Of a DNA stretch of 64,000 nt, positions 28,401-33,061 are shown piece by piece. The stretch lies in assembly GCA_030340625.1 (NCBI GenBank), contig JAOPHQ010006257.1:679001-743000 (forward strand), given 5' to 3'. The DNA is from Merluccius polli (taxonomy: Eukaryota > Chordata > Actinopteri > Gadiformes > Merlucciidae). The stretch's first letter is position 1. The number at the start of each line of letters is the position of its first letter. The notes under the pieces are model-generated. The model was not told the DNA's origin and did no database searches. It saw nothing but the letters and a program-made list of their open reading frames with translations. The translations under genes and the position numbers were made by a program.

Positions 28401-29721
28401 GAAAACGTGTGTTTGTATTTTGGTGTCCGGTGCGTGTGGATGTGCGGCTCCTCCGGCGGAGCGGTTCATGTTAATAGCGGAGTCCGGGAGGGTTCACCTT
28501 CACGGCGTAGTTACGAGGGATGTGCGACTATCGTCTTAAAAAATACTAAAGTGTTTTTTTAAAGTTAGAAAGATAGATCAGACACGGGGAACTGAAGCCG
28601 CGATCACCGGGCACCGCTTCATGACTCACAGTATGCAACACAACGTCCTTTTGATCGATAACAATATAAATTGATCGACACATTTCTTAACGATCAATGA
28701 TCGATCATTGATTAATTATGCCCATCCCTAGTTTGTTGTGACTGCCAGAGCTGTACATGCAGGGAAATCTATATTGTTTATATCGTTGCTTTTTCGATAT
28801 TAATATCGTGAATGTTCATATCGAGATATAGATACGATAACGATATACCGTTCAGCCCTAATATACATATGCTAATGTTAGCATTTCAGTTTACATATTT
28901 TTAATCGTGTGTGTGTGTGTGTGTGTGTGTGTAGCTGCAGAGCCCATGGATGTGGGGAACATAGAGAAGAGTGGATACATGAAGACAGAGCTGATCTCGG
29001 TGTCTGAGGTGTACGTACACACACACTTCATCACACACACACACATATCATCACACTCTGGTGGTGACCTCTGATCTGTGACCTTGCAGCCACCCGTCTC
29101 GTCTCCAGGACAACATGTTGCCAATGTCCCCTGATGACTTCAGAGCTCTGGAGCAGTACGTCAGCGTCCCTAGTAACATCCATGACATGGTGAGGCACGC
29201 ACGCATAGCCGCCACACTTACTACTGGTGCTAGGGGGTCATAGCCACGACGCTTCCTACTGGTGCTAGGGGGTCATAGCCATAACGCTTCCTACTGGTGC
29301 TAGGGGGTCTTAGCCGTGACACTACCTACTGGTGCTAGGGGTCATAGCCGCTCGCTTCCTACTGGTGCTAGGGGGTCATAACCGTGACGCTTCCTACTGG
29401 TGCTAGGGGGTCTTAGCCGTGACACTACCTACTGGTGCTAGGGGTCATAGCCGCTCGCTTCCTACTGGTGCTAGGGGGTCATAACCGTGACGCTTCCTAC
29501 TGGTGCTAGGGGGTCATAGCGCAACGCTTCCTACTGGTGCTAGAGGGTCACTTCTAGCACCTACTTCCCCTTTAATGCTAACATTAATACTAATTTTAGT
29601 GCTAGTGATAATGCTCATGGTAATGTGAATGCTAATATTACGATTAATGCTAATGCTAATGATTAATGCTAATGTTTGCTGTCAACATGTGTTTCTGTTT
29701 CATGTCTTTCTACAGATCTGA
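1062..29721 (+). CDS. stat1: STAT1 transcription factor, 23 coding exons, 742 aa
   Basis: Signal transducer that is phosphorylated by JAK kinases after interferon signalling, dimerises through its SH2 domain and binds GAS/ISRE DNA in the nucleus (family knowledge). Exons: 1062-1189, 1559-1703, 2615-2710, 2785-2871, 3172-3250, 3561-3652, 4704-4855, 5299-5457, 17606-17698, 17873-17932, 18025-18045, 18193-18283, 18707-18748, 18923-19012, 19770-19868, 19991-20126, 20679-20734, 20946-21037, 21429-21568, 22092-22280, 28935-29010, 29090-29189, 29716-29721. Summed length is 2229 nt; every junction is GT/AG and in phase. Domains: N-terminal interaction about 1-120, coiled coil 135-315, DNA binding 315-485, linker 485-570, SH2 570-670 with Arg599 in GTFLLRFSES, phosphotyrosine Tyr697 in SGYMKTEL, transactivation Ser721 in LPMSP. 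Human STAT1 has 750 residues. The start ATG follows the acceptor directly, so upstream noncoding exons are expected. Teleosts have stat1a and stat1b; I cannot say which this is. STAT4 is less likely because residues match STAT1 throughout. Confidence 0.96.
1279..1440 (+). repeat. Intron 1 tandem repeat, about 40 bp x 4
   Basis: The unit contains CTAACCCCTACCTGCTCCTT and AATGACCTGTCTCTGTAC. Confidence 0.9.
1559..1703 (+). CDS. stat1: stat1 coding exon 2 (residues 43-91)
   Basis: N-terminal domain, including LLAQLDDQHSRF and NNFLLQHNIRK, which are near identical to vertebrate STAT1. Acceptor TTTCTAG, donor GTCTGA at 1704. Confidence 0.95.
1710..2552 (+). repeat. Intron 2 minisatellite, 25-bp unit, about 33 copies
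   Basis: Unit CTCTAGACCACGCCCACTAC plus ACTAC. It fills almost the whole intron. Variants (CGCCCACTAC, ACACCCACTAC, CGCCCAGAAC) alternate in a partly regular higher-order pattern. Confidence 0.97.
2615..2710 (+). CDS. stat1: stat1 coding exon 3 (residues 92-123)
   Basis: End of the N-terminal domain (DRFQDDPIHMAIIIS, LREERQILE). Acceptor TTCCAG, donor GTCGGC at 2711. The following intron is only 74 bp. Confidence 0.93.
2731..2759 (+). repeat. (AC)n microsatellite in 74-bp intron 3
   Basis: About 14 AC dinucleotides between the donor of exon 3 and the acceptor of exon 4. Confidence 0.9.
2785..2871 (+). CDS. stat1: stat1 coding exon 4 (residues 124-152)
   Basis: Linker into the first coiled-coil helix (EKLKLDKKVTDMRNLIQ). 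Acceptor TTTCAG, donor GTAGGA at 2872; phase 0 at both ends. Confidence 0.92.
2906..3050 (+). repeat. Intron 4 tandem repeat, about 28-30 bp x 5
   Basis: The unit contains GGGCTACACCTGCTC followed by RTTATAAAACAGCT. Confidence 0.9.
3172..3250 (+). CDS. stat1: stat1 coding exon 5 (residues 153-179)
   Basis: Coiled coil with the STAT1 signature LEDLQDEYDFK. Acceptor GTTCTAG, donor GTGAGG at 3251. The frame stays open well into the trinucleotide-rich intron, but that part is not exon. Confidence 0.94.
3258..3432 (+). repeat. Intron 5 trinucleotide repeat (ACT/AAT)n
   Basis: Imperfect ACT and AAT triplets. They stay open in two frames and yield spurious Thr/Asn or Leu/Ile ORFs. Confidence 0.95.
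3497..3572 (+). repeat. stat1: Triplicated exon 6 acceptor and exon start, 32-bp unit
   Basis: Exon 6 first bases AGAACGACGTGA with the preceding TGTGTAG or TGTGCAG acceptor occur at 3497, 3529 and 3561, exactly 32 bp apart. Only the third copy runs on into the exon. Confidence 0.95.
3561..3652 (+). CDS. stat1: stat1 coding exon 6 (residues 179-209)
   Basis: Coiled coil (LKMMYFDLQNKRQ). The acceptor and first exon bases exist in three tandem copies, at 3497, 3529 and 3561. Only the third gives an open frame; reading from either upstream copy meets an in-frame TAG. Donor GTCAGA at 3653. Confidence 0.93.
3656..3950 (+). repeat. Intron 6 tandem repeat around CTAGAGCTGTACTCTAAA
   Basis: Imperfect array built from CTAGAGATGTACTCTAAACT and related units, starting directly behind the exon 6 donor. 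Confidence 0.9.
4009..4600. repeat. Dispersed repeat, related in inverse to 13441-13720
   Basis: Segments such as the one containing CCAGCTTCCAACTCCTGGCAT (4470-4490) recur in reverse complement at 13590-13625 (GCCAGGAGTTGGAAGCTGGC). Both copies have a GTTCAGATCAAAGATTTGCA-like end. This suggests a non-autonomous DNA transposon of unknown family. Confidence 0.5.
4704..4855 (+). CDS. stat1: stat1 coding exon 7 (residues 210-260)
   Basis: Coiled coil with the STAT-typical WKQRQQIACIGGPPNAC block. Acceptor GTTCCAG, donor GTGAGT at 4856; the Trp codon is split with exon 8. Confidence 0.95.
4862..5290 (+). repeat. Intron 7: about 31-bp tandem repeat, then CT-rich tract
   Basis: 4862-5010 repeats a unit containing CCTAGCCTCCTGCTCCACCC. 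5050-5290 is a long (CT/CCT)n pyrimidine run up to the exon 8 acceptor. Confidence 0.9.
5299..5457 (+). CDS. stat1: stat1 coding exon 8 (residues 260-313)
   Basis: Last coiled-coil helix (ETLQQVRQQLKKLQELEQK). Acceptor GCTCCAG. The donor GTAAGA at 5458 and the last exon bases CTCCTCACCCA are repeated many times downstream. The next exon lies 12.1 kb away. Confidence 0.94.
5447..5640 (+). repeat. stat1: Exon 8 donor array, left part
   Basis: Units contain CTCCTCACCCAGTAAGACCT, which is the last bases of exon 8 plus its donor. The real donor is at 5458 and the next identical one at 5489, 31 bp on (not a multiple of three). Confidence 0.93.
5858..8139 (-). pseudogene. LINE reverse transcriptase (CR1/L2 type), frameshifted
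   Basis: 7133-6111 encodes RT motifs QSGFRKNHSTETALIK, LLDLSAAFDTVDH, CGVPQGSILGPLLF and YADDTQLYL (catalytic YADD). 8139-7075 holds the linker and RT start (NYRPISNLPFIGKIIEK). 6073-5858 is the C-terminal piece (KHGEAAFSCYAVRLWN). The pieces are in different frames. Confidence 0.85.
7982..9966 (-). pseudogene. LINE AP endonuclease, split by the 8473-9545 fold-back
   Basis: N-terminal part at 9966-9546 (ALLNVRSISNK, LTETWL). C-terminal part at 8272-7982 (SGDFNLHVDD, THSHGHTLDLVI, SDHLCV). These are the catalytic Asn/Glu and Asp-His blocks of the APE-like endonuclease. The fold-back lies between the halves. Confidence 0.8.
8473..9545. mobile_element. Fold-back transposon, 1073 bp, almost wholly inverted repeat
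   Basis: The left arm 8473-8995 is matched in reverse by 9039-9545 with a 43-nt loop. Ends are TATGGGGGTATTATTGAGAC and its complement. It is flanked by GGCAGG on both sides (8467-8472 and 9546-9551), a 6-bp target duplication. The arms hold (GTGTGTN)n sequence and a shared unique block. No transposase is seen. Confidence 0.85.
10024..11449 (-). pseudogene. LINE ORF1 with coiled coil and SGNH esterase domain
   Basis: Overlapping frames give a coiled-coil start (11449-11250), a Pro/Ser-rich middle, then SGNH hydrolase blocks: GDSITRN (nucleophile Ser), HVGLNDT (block III Asn) and DGIHPNRMG (Asp and His). An esterase in ORF1 is known for CR1-like LINEs. Frameshifts at about 10600 and 10300 break the ORF. 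Confidence 0.7.
11458..11746 (+). repeat. stat1: Exon 8 donor array, right part
   Basis: About ten more units with CCCAGTAAGACCTCC, resuming behind the LINE and interrupted again by the MITE at 11747. Confidence 0.92.
11747..12891. mobile_element. Harbinger-type non-autonomous element, 1145 bp, TAA target duplication
   Basis: Terminal inverted repeats CTGTGCGTTCACATC.GAAGC and complement. TAA on both sides (11744-11746, 12892-12894), the 3-bp site typical of PIF/Harbinger. No transposase ORF. Contains a 191-bp block also present in the hAT element at 27569-28860. Confidence 0.75.
12905..13835. other. Intron 8 stretch with microsatellite and unassigned repeats
   Basis: 12910-12962 is GTGTGTATAATATAA repeats. 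13441-13720 is the inverted relative of 4009-4600. The rest, including a CACGGTAT-rich start at 12990, is not recognised. Confidence 0.4.
14040..16720 (+). pseudogene. Harbinger (HARBI1-like) DDE transposase, broken
   Basis: N-terminal part near 14044-14290 (MEDCELIKRYRLNREGI). The DDE nuclease region follows the nested insertion at 16020-16414: GAIDGTHIKI (first Asp), WPGSTHDLRIL (second Asp), LLGDSGYPCKTWLLTP. The C-terminal part at 16542-16670 (GQMKRRFHVL, CANLHNRYG) carries the helical region with the last acidic residue. Frameshifts and the insertion inactivate it. Confidence 0.85.
14409..15834. mobile_element. TIR element (CAGTGGCGGCT ends) in TA tracts, copy 1
   Basis: Body 14478-15785, starting CAGTGGAGGCTTCTCC and ending AGCCGCCACTG. 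Flanked on both sides by (TA)n (14409-14477 and 15786-15834). The second copy is at 30288-31501. Short CAGT-starting TIRs and TA sites would fit a Tc1/mariner-like or related family; no transposase is seen. Confidence 0.7.
17199..17605. other. End of intron 8: unassigned sequence and GTGTGTATAATATAA repeats
   Basis: 17205-17465 is unrecognised, GC-richer sequence. 17476-17604 is a (GTGTGTATAATATAAY)n array running up to the exon 9 acceptor. Confidence 0.6.
17606..17698 (+). CDS. stat1: stat1 coding exon 9 (residues 313-344)
   Basis: Start of the DNA-binding domain (VERQPCMPTHPQRALVLKT). The acceptor AATATAG is preceded by GT/TA repeats and has no clear pyrimidine tract. Donor GTACCT at 17699. 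Confidence 0.95.
17873..17932 (+). CDS. stat1: stat1 coding exon 10 (residues 344-364)
   Basis: DNA-binding domain strand (LVKLQEFNYQLKVKAFFDK). Acceptor CTTCAG, donor GTAAGC at 17933. Confidence 0.94.
18025..18045 (+). CDS. stat1: stat1 coding exon 11, 21-nt microexon (residues 364-371)
   Basis: A 21-nt exon (NVAEKKG) matching the short variable loop of STAT1. Acceptor CCTGCAG, donor GTACGT at 18046. Phase fits both neighbours. Confidence 0.9.
18193..18283 (+). CDS. stat1: stat1 coding exon 12 (residues 371-401)
   Basis: DNA-binding core (FRKFNILGTNTKVMNMEES and SLAAEFRHL). Acceptor AACAG, donor GTGAGA at 18284. Confidence 0.95.
18289..18590 (+). repeat. Intron 12 tandem repeat, about 40 bp x 7
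   Basis: The unit contains CTAGATCAGATACACCACTA and CATGCTGAGCTAATGTTAGC. Confidence 0.9.
18707..18748 (+). CDS. stat1: stat1 coding exon 13 (residues 402-415)
   Basis: Encodes QLKEQKVAGNRTNE, the loop before GPLIVTEELHS. Acceptor CCATAG, donor GTAACA at 18749. Confidence 0.92.
18833..18920 (+). repeat. (GT)44 directly before the exon 14 acceptor
   Basis: 88 nt of uninterrupted GT ending two bases before the exon. In RNA this is a (UG)44 tract in the place of the pyrimidine tract. Confidence 0.98.
18923..19012 (+). CDS. stat1: stat1 coding exon 14 (residues 416-445)
   Basis: DNA-binding domain (GPLIVTEELHSISFE). The acceptor AG at 18921-18922 follows (GT)44 with no pyrimidine tract. Donor GTGAGA at 19013. 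Confidence 0.93.
19071..19548 (+). repeat. Intron 14 minisatellite, 36-bp unit, about 13 copies
   Basis: Unit CCATTCTATGACCCAGTTCC plus AGGGGTAAAGACTAGT. The length is a multiple of three, and the exon 14 frame stays open through it, reading TSPFYDPVPGVK repeats to a TAG at 19589. Confidence 0.95.
19770..19868 (+). CDS. stat1: stat1 coding exon 15 (residues 446-478)
   Basis: End of the DNA-binding domain (SLPVVVISNVSQLPSGWAS). Acceptor TTGCCAG, donor GTACTG at 19869. Confidence 0.96.
19991..20126 (+). CDS. stat1: stat1 coding exon 16 (residues 479-524)
   Basis: Linker domain (LSWQFSSVTKRGLNQEQLNM). Acceptor CCTGTAG, donor GTCAGA at 20127. Confidence 0.96.
20228..20665 (+). repeat. Intron 16 AT-rich repeat with CTGGTGAGTATAATC units
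   Basis: Built from TATAATCTAATATCATCTGG and GTGAGTATAATC. Several units carry the donor-like CTG|GTGAGTAT. Confidence 0.9.
20679..20734 (+). CDS. stat1: stat1 coding exon 17 (residues 524-542)
   Basis: Linker domain (GLIPWTKFCK). Acceptor CTTCAG, donor GTGGGT at 20735. Confidence 0.94.
20809..20936 (+). repeat. (GTG)n/(ATG)n trinucleotide repeat, intron 17
   Basis: GGTGGTG and GATGATG runs directly before the exon 18 acceptor. They give false Val/Met and Ser/Pro ORFs. Confidence 0.95.
20946..21037 (+). CDS. stat1: stat1 coding exon 18 (residues 543-573)
   Basis: Linker to SH2 (FPFWLWMEGILDLIKRHLLP). Acceptor TTTCCAG behind an ATG/GTG repeat; donor GTCAGT at 21038. Confidence 0.95.
21040..21335 (+). 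repeat. Intron 18 tandem repeat
   Basis: Units of AGTCCAGAACCTAGAGTACC and related forms, starting directly behind the donor. Confidence 0.9.
21429..21568 (+). CDS. stat1: stat1 coding exon 19, SH2 core (residues 573-620)
   Basis: SH2 domain with the phosphotyrosine-binding Arg599 in GTFLLRFSESSREGAITF. Acceptor TCTCCAG, donor GTACAC at 21569. Confidence 0.97.
21617..21888. mobile_element. hAT-like MITE, 272 bp, in intron 19
   Basis: Ends TAGGGTTGAACAATTAA and ATATCGTTCAGCCCTA are inverted and match the termini of the 27569-28860 hAT. I see no clear 8-bp duplication. A (CA)n run follows at 21929-22000. Confidence 0.65.
22092..22280 (+). CDS. stat1: stat1 coding exon 20 (residues 620-683)
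   Basis: SH2 C-terminal half (EPYTKRELTAVSLADIIR, YKVMAAENIPENPL). The acceptor CCAG follows a GT-rich tract. The last exon bases TACCCCACACCCAGCGAGG and the donor GTGAGG at 22281 are the founder of the array that follows. Confidence 0.96.
22262..23640 (+). repeat. stat1: Exon 20 end + donor minisatellite, about 30 copies
   Basis: Unit TACCCCACACCCAGCGAGGG plus TGAGG and a variable (AC)n. The first unit is the end of exon 20 with its donor. Many copies keep GAGG|GTGAGG. A block of roughly 336 bp is duplicated again (about 22985-23245 and 23322-23590). Interrupted at 22370-22490 by unrelated AT-rich sequence and (CA)n. Confidence 0.96.
23700..25165. repeat. Dispersed repeat with internal direct copies, split by a hAT element
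   Basis: Sequence around CCACAAACATACAATAGTAG recurs at 23934 and 25131. A stretch around GCAAAATAGGCTACAA recurs at 23809 and 23987. The family is unknown. The hAT at 24212-24906 lies within it. Confidence 0.5.
24212..24906. mobile_element. hAT non-autonomous element, 695 bp, perfect 8-bp duplication
   Basis: Starts TAGGGGTGTCCCCGACTA and ends GACTATTCGGGGTCACCCCTA. ACTATCAC flanks both ends (24204-24211, 24907-24914). No transposase ORF. Confidence 0.9.
25333..27561. mobile_element. Probable solo LTR (TGTAACCC...GGGTTACA) with nested TIR element
   Basis: Begins TGTAACCC and ends GGGTTACA, flanked by TATA on each side (25329-25332, 27562-27565). It contains the element at 26883-27354. No coding sequence. 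It is long for an LTR, so a non-LTR origin remains possible. Confidence 0.4.
26883..27354. mobile_element. TIR element, 472 bp, ends CCATAGACATA, 6-bp duplication
   Basis: Inverted ends CCATAGACATAATATACGTA and TACGTATATATGTCTATGG, both continuing into GACGCCTCAT/ATGAGGCGTC. Flanked by TGTTGT (26877-26882, 27355-27360). No ORF; superfamily not assigned. Confidence 0.75.
27569..28860. mobile_element. hAT non-autonomous element, 1292 bp, perfect 8-bp duplication
   Basis: Starts TAGGGCTGAACGATATGG and ends CGATATACCGTTCAGCCCTA. ATATACAT flanks both ends (27561-27568, 28861-28868). Subterminal CGATA-rich sequence, no intact transposase. Confidence 0.92.
28344..28534. repeat. 191-bp block shared with the Harbinger-type element (12430-12620)
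   Basis: Nearly identical stretch including TTGTATTTTGGTGTCCGGTG and AGCGGAGTCCGGGAGGGTTC in two elements with different termini and target sites. Confidence 0.85.
28935..29010 (+). CDS. stat1: stat1 coding exon 21, phosphotyrosine segment (residues 683-708)
   Basis: Encodes SGYMKTELISVSEV with Tyr697, the JAK target. The acceptor GTAG is preceded by (TG)n. Donor GTACGT at 29011; reading through gives a short tail that resembles the beta isoform. Confidence 0.95.
29090..29189 (+). CDS. stat1: stat1 coding exon 22, transactivation domain (residues 708-741)
   Basis: Encodes HPSRLQ and the LPMSP motif with Ser721, equivalent to human Ser727. Acceptor CTTGCAG, donor GTGAGG at 29190, phase 0. 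Confidence 0.93.
29222..29553 (+). repeat. Intron 22 tandem repeat, about 37 bp x 9
   Basis: The unit contains CTTCCTACTGGTGCTAGGGG and GTCATAGCCGTGACG. Two blocks are themselves duplicated. Confidence 0.93.
29716..29721 (+). CDS. stat1: stat1 terminal coding exon 23 (Ile742 and stop)
   Basis: Joining at acceptor CTACAG gives one more codon (ATC) and TGA. This fits the family, where only the very end of the alpha isoform lies in the last exon. The +1 frame stays open for 13 codons (SDLDNDPLMNCSF) to TAA at about 29758, so a shifted junction would give a different tail. Confidence 0.75.
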   Translation: M

Positions 29722-30085
29722 TCTGGACAATGACCCTCTGATGAACTGTTCCTTCTAAGCTATGTTTTACTTGTATCTGAGTACTTATGAGAGGACTTTT
29801 ACTTGTATCTGAGTACTTATGAGAGGACTTTTACTTGTATCCGAGTACTTATGAGAGGACTTTTACTTCTATCCCAGTACTTATGAGAGGACTTTTACTT
29901 GTATCCGAGTACTTTTACTTGTATTACAGTACGTGAGCTTCTCGAAGGGTTAGTTGGTGAAGCTGGTGAAGTTTAGGAGAGTAAGGTAAGGGCTGTAAGG
30001 TAAAGGCTCCCCCCCTTCTCCTAGACAGAAACTATTTCATTTTGTCACCATGTTACTGTAAAAATAAAGAACACCAACTTAATGT
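29722..30085 (+). terminator. stat1: stat1 3' UTR and poly(A) signal
   Basis: AATAAA at 30063-30068 is followed by a GT-rich stretch (TGTGTGTGTTTGG) that suits a downstream element. The UTR holds about four copies of a 33-bp repeat with GTATCTGAGTACTTATGAGA (29770-29900). Confidence 0.85.
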
Positions 30086-30200
30086 GTGTGTTTGGATTCA
30101 TCTCAGTATTTCAGCAACGACACAGAGCTGCTGCCGTGGTTTCCTAGTTTATTGAAATATGATAAGATAAGATGCTGTACGATTCTAGACCTCATGTCTA

Positions 30201-30203
<3 letters not shown>

Positions 30204-30290
<87 letters not shown>

Positions 30291-31498
30291 TGGCGGCTCC
30301 TCCATTGAGGAAAGGGAGGAAGATCCTCCTCAACATTGTTGAGAATAAAAAATGTAGATTGCCCAGACTATTGTAATGAATTAATGCCCTTAAATATGAC
30401 TACTTTATTGCCTTTGAATATATAATGTTTGTTTCCCTGGTAAAGGGACATTAGCGCCCCCTATCGCCTATTGACAAGTACTTCAGGGAGGAACGTCCTC
30501 CCTCCGTCCACATACACAACCATTGATTTTTCCGAATGTACTGGCGGCCGGTGGGTGGATAACATGGGTTTCAATGGGGGAGAGGAGGAAAGTCCTCCTC
30601 TGAGGGGGCGGGACCTTAAGGGCTCTGATTCGCTAAAACATCTGTCCGTCTGCGTTATGAACCAATCAGCAGGATCCCTGGCTAACGCTGACGATAACAA
30701 ACCCGGTCTGTGAAATATGCGATAGCAAGATCCTAAATGCACAACGGAAACATTGGAAACGGAGGACATTGTTAACGTTTTATTACAAAAAGTAAGTTGT
30801 CCCTCAATCTGAATAGTTAGGCTTATGGTGCGTTCCATTTGTCTCGTAATCGCGACTTGCAGCTCGGATGTGACGTCACATCCGTCTCACTCGCAGGTCG
30901 AGTCGGGTGGACAAATGGAACGCACCACTACAGCCCATGTAAATAGTTTAGAAATAATGTTCTTGTTGTTCTTTTACTAGTTTGTTACTCTGACCGCTCT
31001 GTTTGATATTGTGGAAAGGGTGTTAGTGAATGATTCAGAGCAGGATGCATTTTAAATGGCATCACTTTGGTTCTTGAGTCTTTTCTTAAAACTATTGTAA
31101 CTGAAAATAAACATAGCTAAATAACAACCAATAACTTCAGTCAGTGAGGGAAAAAATAGGCCCAATGATAGGCCCAGATTTATTTATTTACTTTTACAAA
31201 TCAAGAGTAGTTCTGATTTGACTAATGTGCTTTGCATCCTTTCCTTCTGCCCTTGTAGTCCATTTCAAAGACATGCTGCCCACCAGCTTTCAAATTACAG
31301 TGATGCCACTGGTGGCTTTGTATCCATTTTATTCACATAACTATCCCTCCCTGCTATGTTGTAGTTCACCAAAACTAACCCTGATAACCTGAAACAACTG
31401 AGTCTCACATTCTGATGCCACCAGACACCAACAGTGCAGACCAATGGCAACCAAGCGCACAGTCCTTCCTCCCTCACTTTAAAAACCACAAGCCGCCA

Positions 31499-31545
<47 letters not shown>
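30204..31545. mobile_element. TIR element (CAGTGGCGGCT ends) in TA tracts, copy 2
   Basis: Body 30288-31501, highly similar to 14478-15785 and again flanked by (TA)n on both sides (30204-30287, 31502-31545). Contains a nested 102-bp MITE missing from copy 1, which confirms that the two copies are independent. Confidence 0.75.
30826..30927. mobile_element. 102-bp palindromic MITE with empty site in the sister copy
   Basis: Ends TGGTGCGTTCCATTTGTC and complement. Flanked by TTA and CTA. The related copy at 15209-15215 reads straight across (GGCTTACAGCCC), giving the empty site. The 3-bp TTA-like site suits Harbinger. Confidence 0.8.
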
Positions 31546-31549
<4 letters not shown>

Positions 31550-31929
31550 CACACCGCATCAATGTAAGTCAGACATCATGCAGGTCATAGTAATTGACAC
31601 CTATAGGCCAACTTGTTAAGTTAAATAATGAACGCAGTTAAGGAACCAATAAAACAATGAGTTCGTATGGCTCATTCATGCGTTTTGCACGTGTCGCTTT
31701 TATGTGACATGTAGACACAACGCGTTGATGACCGACAAAGGATCTCCATTGATAAGACATGGAACCGATAGGCATGACAGCCAATGGATATCAATGGGAA
31801 GTAATTCATAATAATGATATGTCCATCAAATGTTCCAGCAATGATGTTAATGTTTTGTATAACTTTATTGTAGGCTAATAGTTGTACAATGACGCACAAT
31901 TAAGAGGGACACAACATAAATACATTTTT
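31546..31929. other. No recognised feature
   Basis: AT-rich unique sequence between the TIR element and the broken end of the DIRS element. Confidence 0.4.
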
Positions 31930-31936
31930 CAGTTTG

Positions 31937-32544
31937 TTAGCGAGGGAAAGCCCATACTAGGAGTTGCCGTGCCACCCATAGTGACAGGGCCAATCTGGTG
32001 CCTCCTTGCCGATTGACATGGTAGACAGCCGACTTGTTGTCGGACCGTACAAGAACATGCCTGCCCCTCAAATATTGTAGGAACTTGTGGAGCGCCAAAT
32101 ATATAGCACGGAGCATAAGCACATTTATGTGCTCTGTCATTTCCTGTGCCGACCAGAGCCCCTTCATCGGTTACCTCCACCTCACGATGTGAGGGAATCG
32201 AACCCAATGAGATGCCCCTGGCCAGATATGCCCCGTCTCTCCATTGCTTTCTTGGATCTGTGGGACTTTGGATCTAAATGGAGGCCATTGATCCAAACTT
32301 GAAATGGTCGCATGAGGTGACTGATGTCAACATACCTCACAGCCTGAGAAAAGGACTGTACTTTAACCTCCTGTTCGTCCGGAAACGGAGGAGAAGCTGA
32401 AGTATTGCCGCTACTCCACGCAGAGTGTGGGAGGCAAGCTTTTGGCAGGATTCCAGGATCAATCCAATGAACACTACCCTTTGGCTGGGTACGAGACACA
32501 TTTTGGCATAAATGACGGTAAGGCCCAACCGTGTCACATGACAA
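31937..32544 (-). pseudogene. DIRS RT C-terminus and RNase H
   Basis: 32544-32182 encodes the RT thumb region (WINGLHLDPKSHRSKKAM). 32167-31937 encodes GLWSAQEMTEHINVLMLRA and RSDNKSAVYHVNRQGGTR, the DIRS RNase H signature with its Asp. Split by a frameshift. Confidence 0.8.
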
Positions 32545-32878
32545 TCACCTCACAGAATCACATAGGGGAGGCTATGGCGGCGGCGCAGATTCGACGACAG
32601 GCAGGTTCAGTGGCGGTCTCTTGCAATGTCGGGTTGTGCATTTAAATGCGCCAAAATTTGCTCAAAGACTGTTTATCATAAGTTACGTGCTCATGTTAAT
32701 GTTACTTTCCGTGCGCTGCTGCTTCATAAACCAAACGGACCATGGACATAACCAAAGTTACACACTTAATATACGGAGCCAGCATGCCGTCTACACCGGT
32801 CTTCTAAGCAATGGACAAGCTACACCGCCAGTTCAGTTCATTTTCTCTCTCAAGGAGAGAGAAAATCGACCTTACAAA

Positions 32879-33061
32879 ATGATCTTATATTTAATATCAA
32901 CCCTTCTGATGGCCGGGAATATTCAACCAAACCCGGGGCCTCACCCGAGTGCTTTCGCTGACGGGCAACTTTGGAAGACGCCAACAAATGCGAGGAAACG
33001 TAGGTGTTTCGTGGACTGCAATGGCAGAATCATCATTCCTCCTAAGGAACGACCACGGTGA
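32879..33061 (+). pseudogene. LINE 5' ORF with 2A-like NPGP motif
   Basis: From the ATG at 32879, a hydrophobic run leads to LLMAGNIQPNPGP, with the NPGP codons at 32930-32941. 2A-like motifs of type (D)(V/I)ExNPGP cause ribosome skipping and are known at the N-terminus of some non-LTR retrotransposon ORFs. Here the usual Asp and Glu are replaced by Asn and Gln. A basic, Cys-containing tail follows. Confidence 0.6.
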
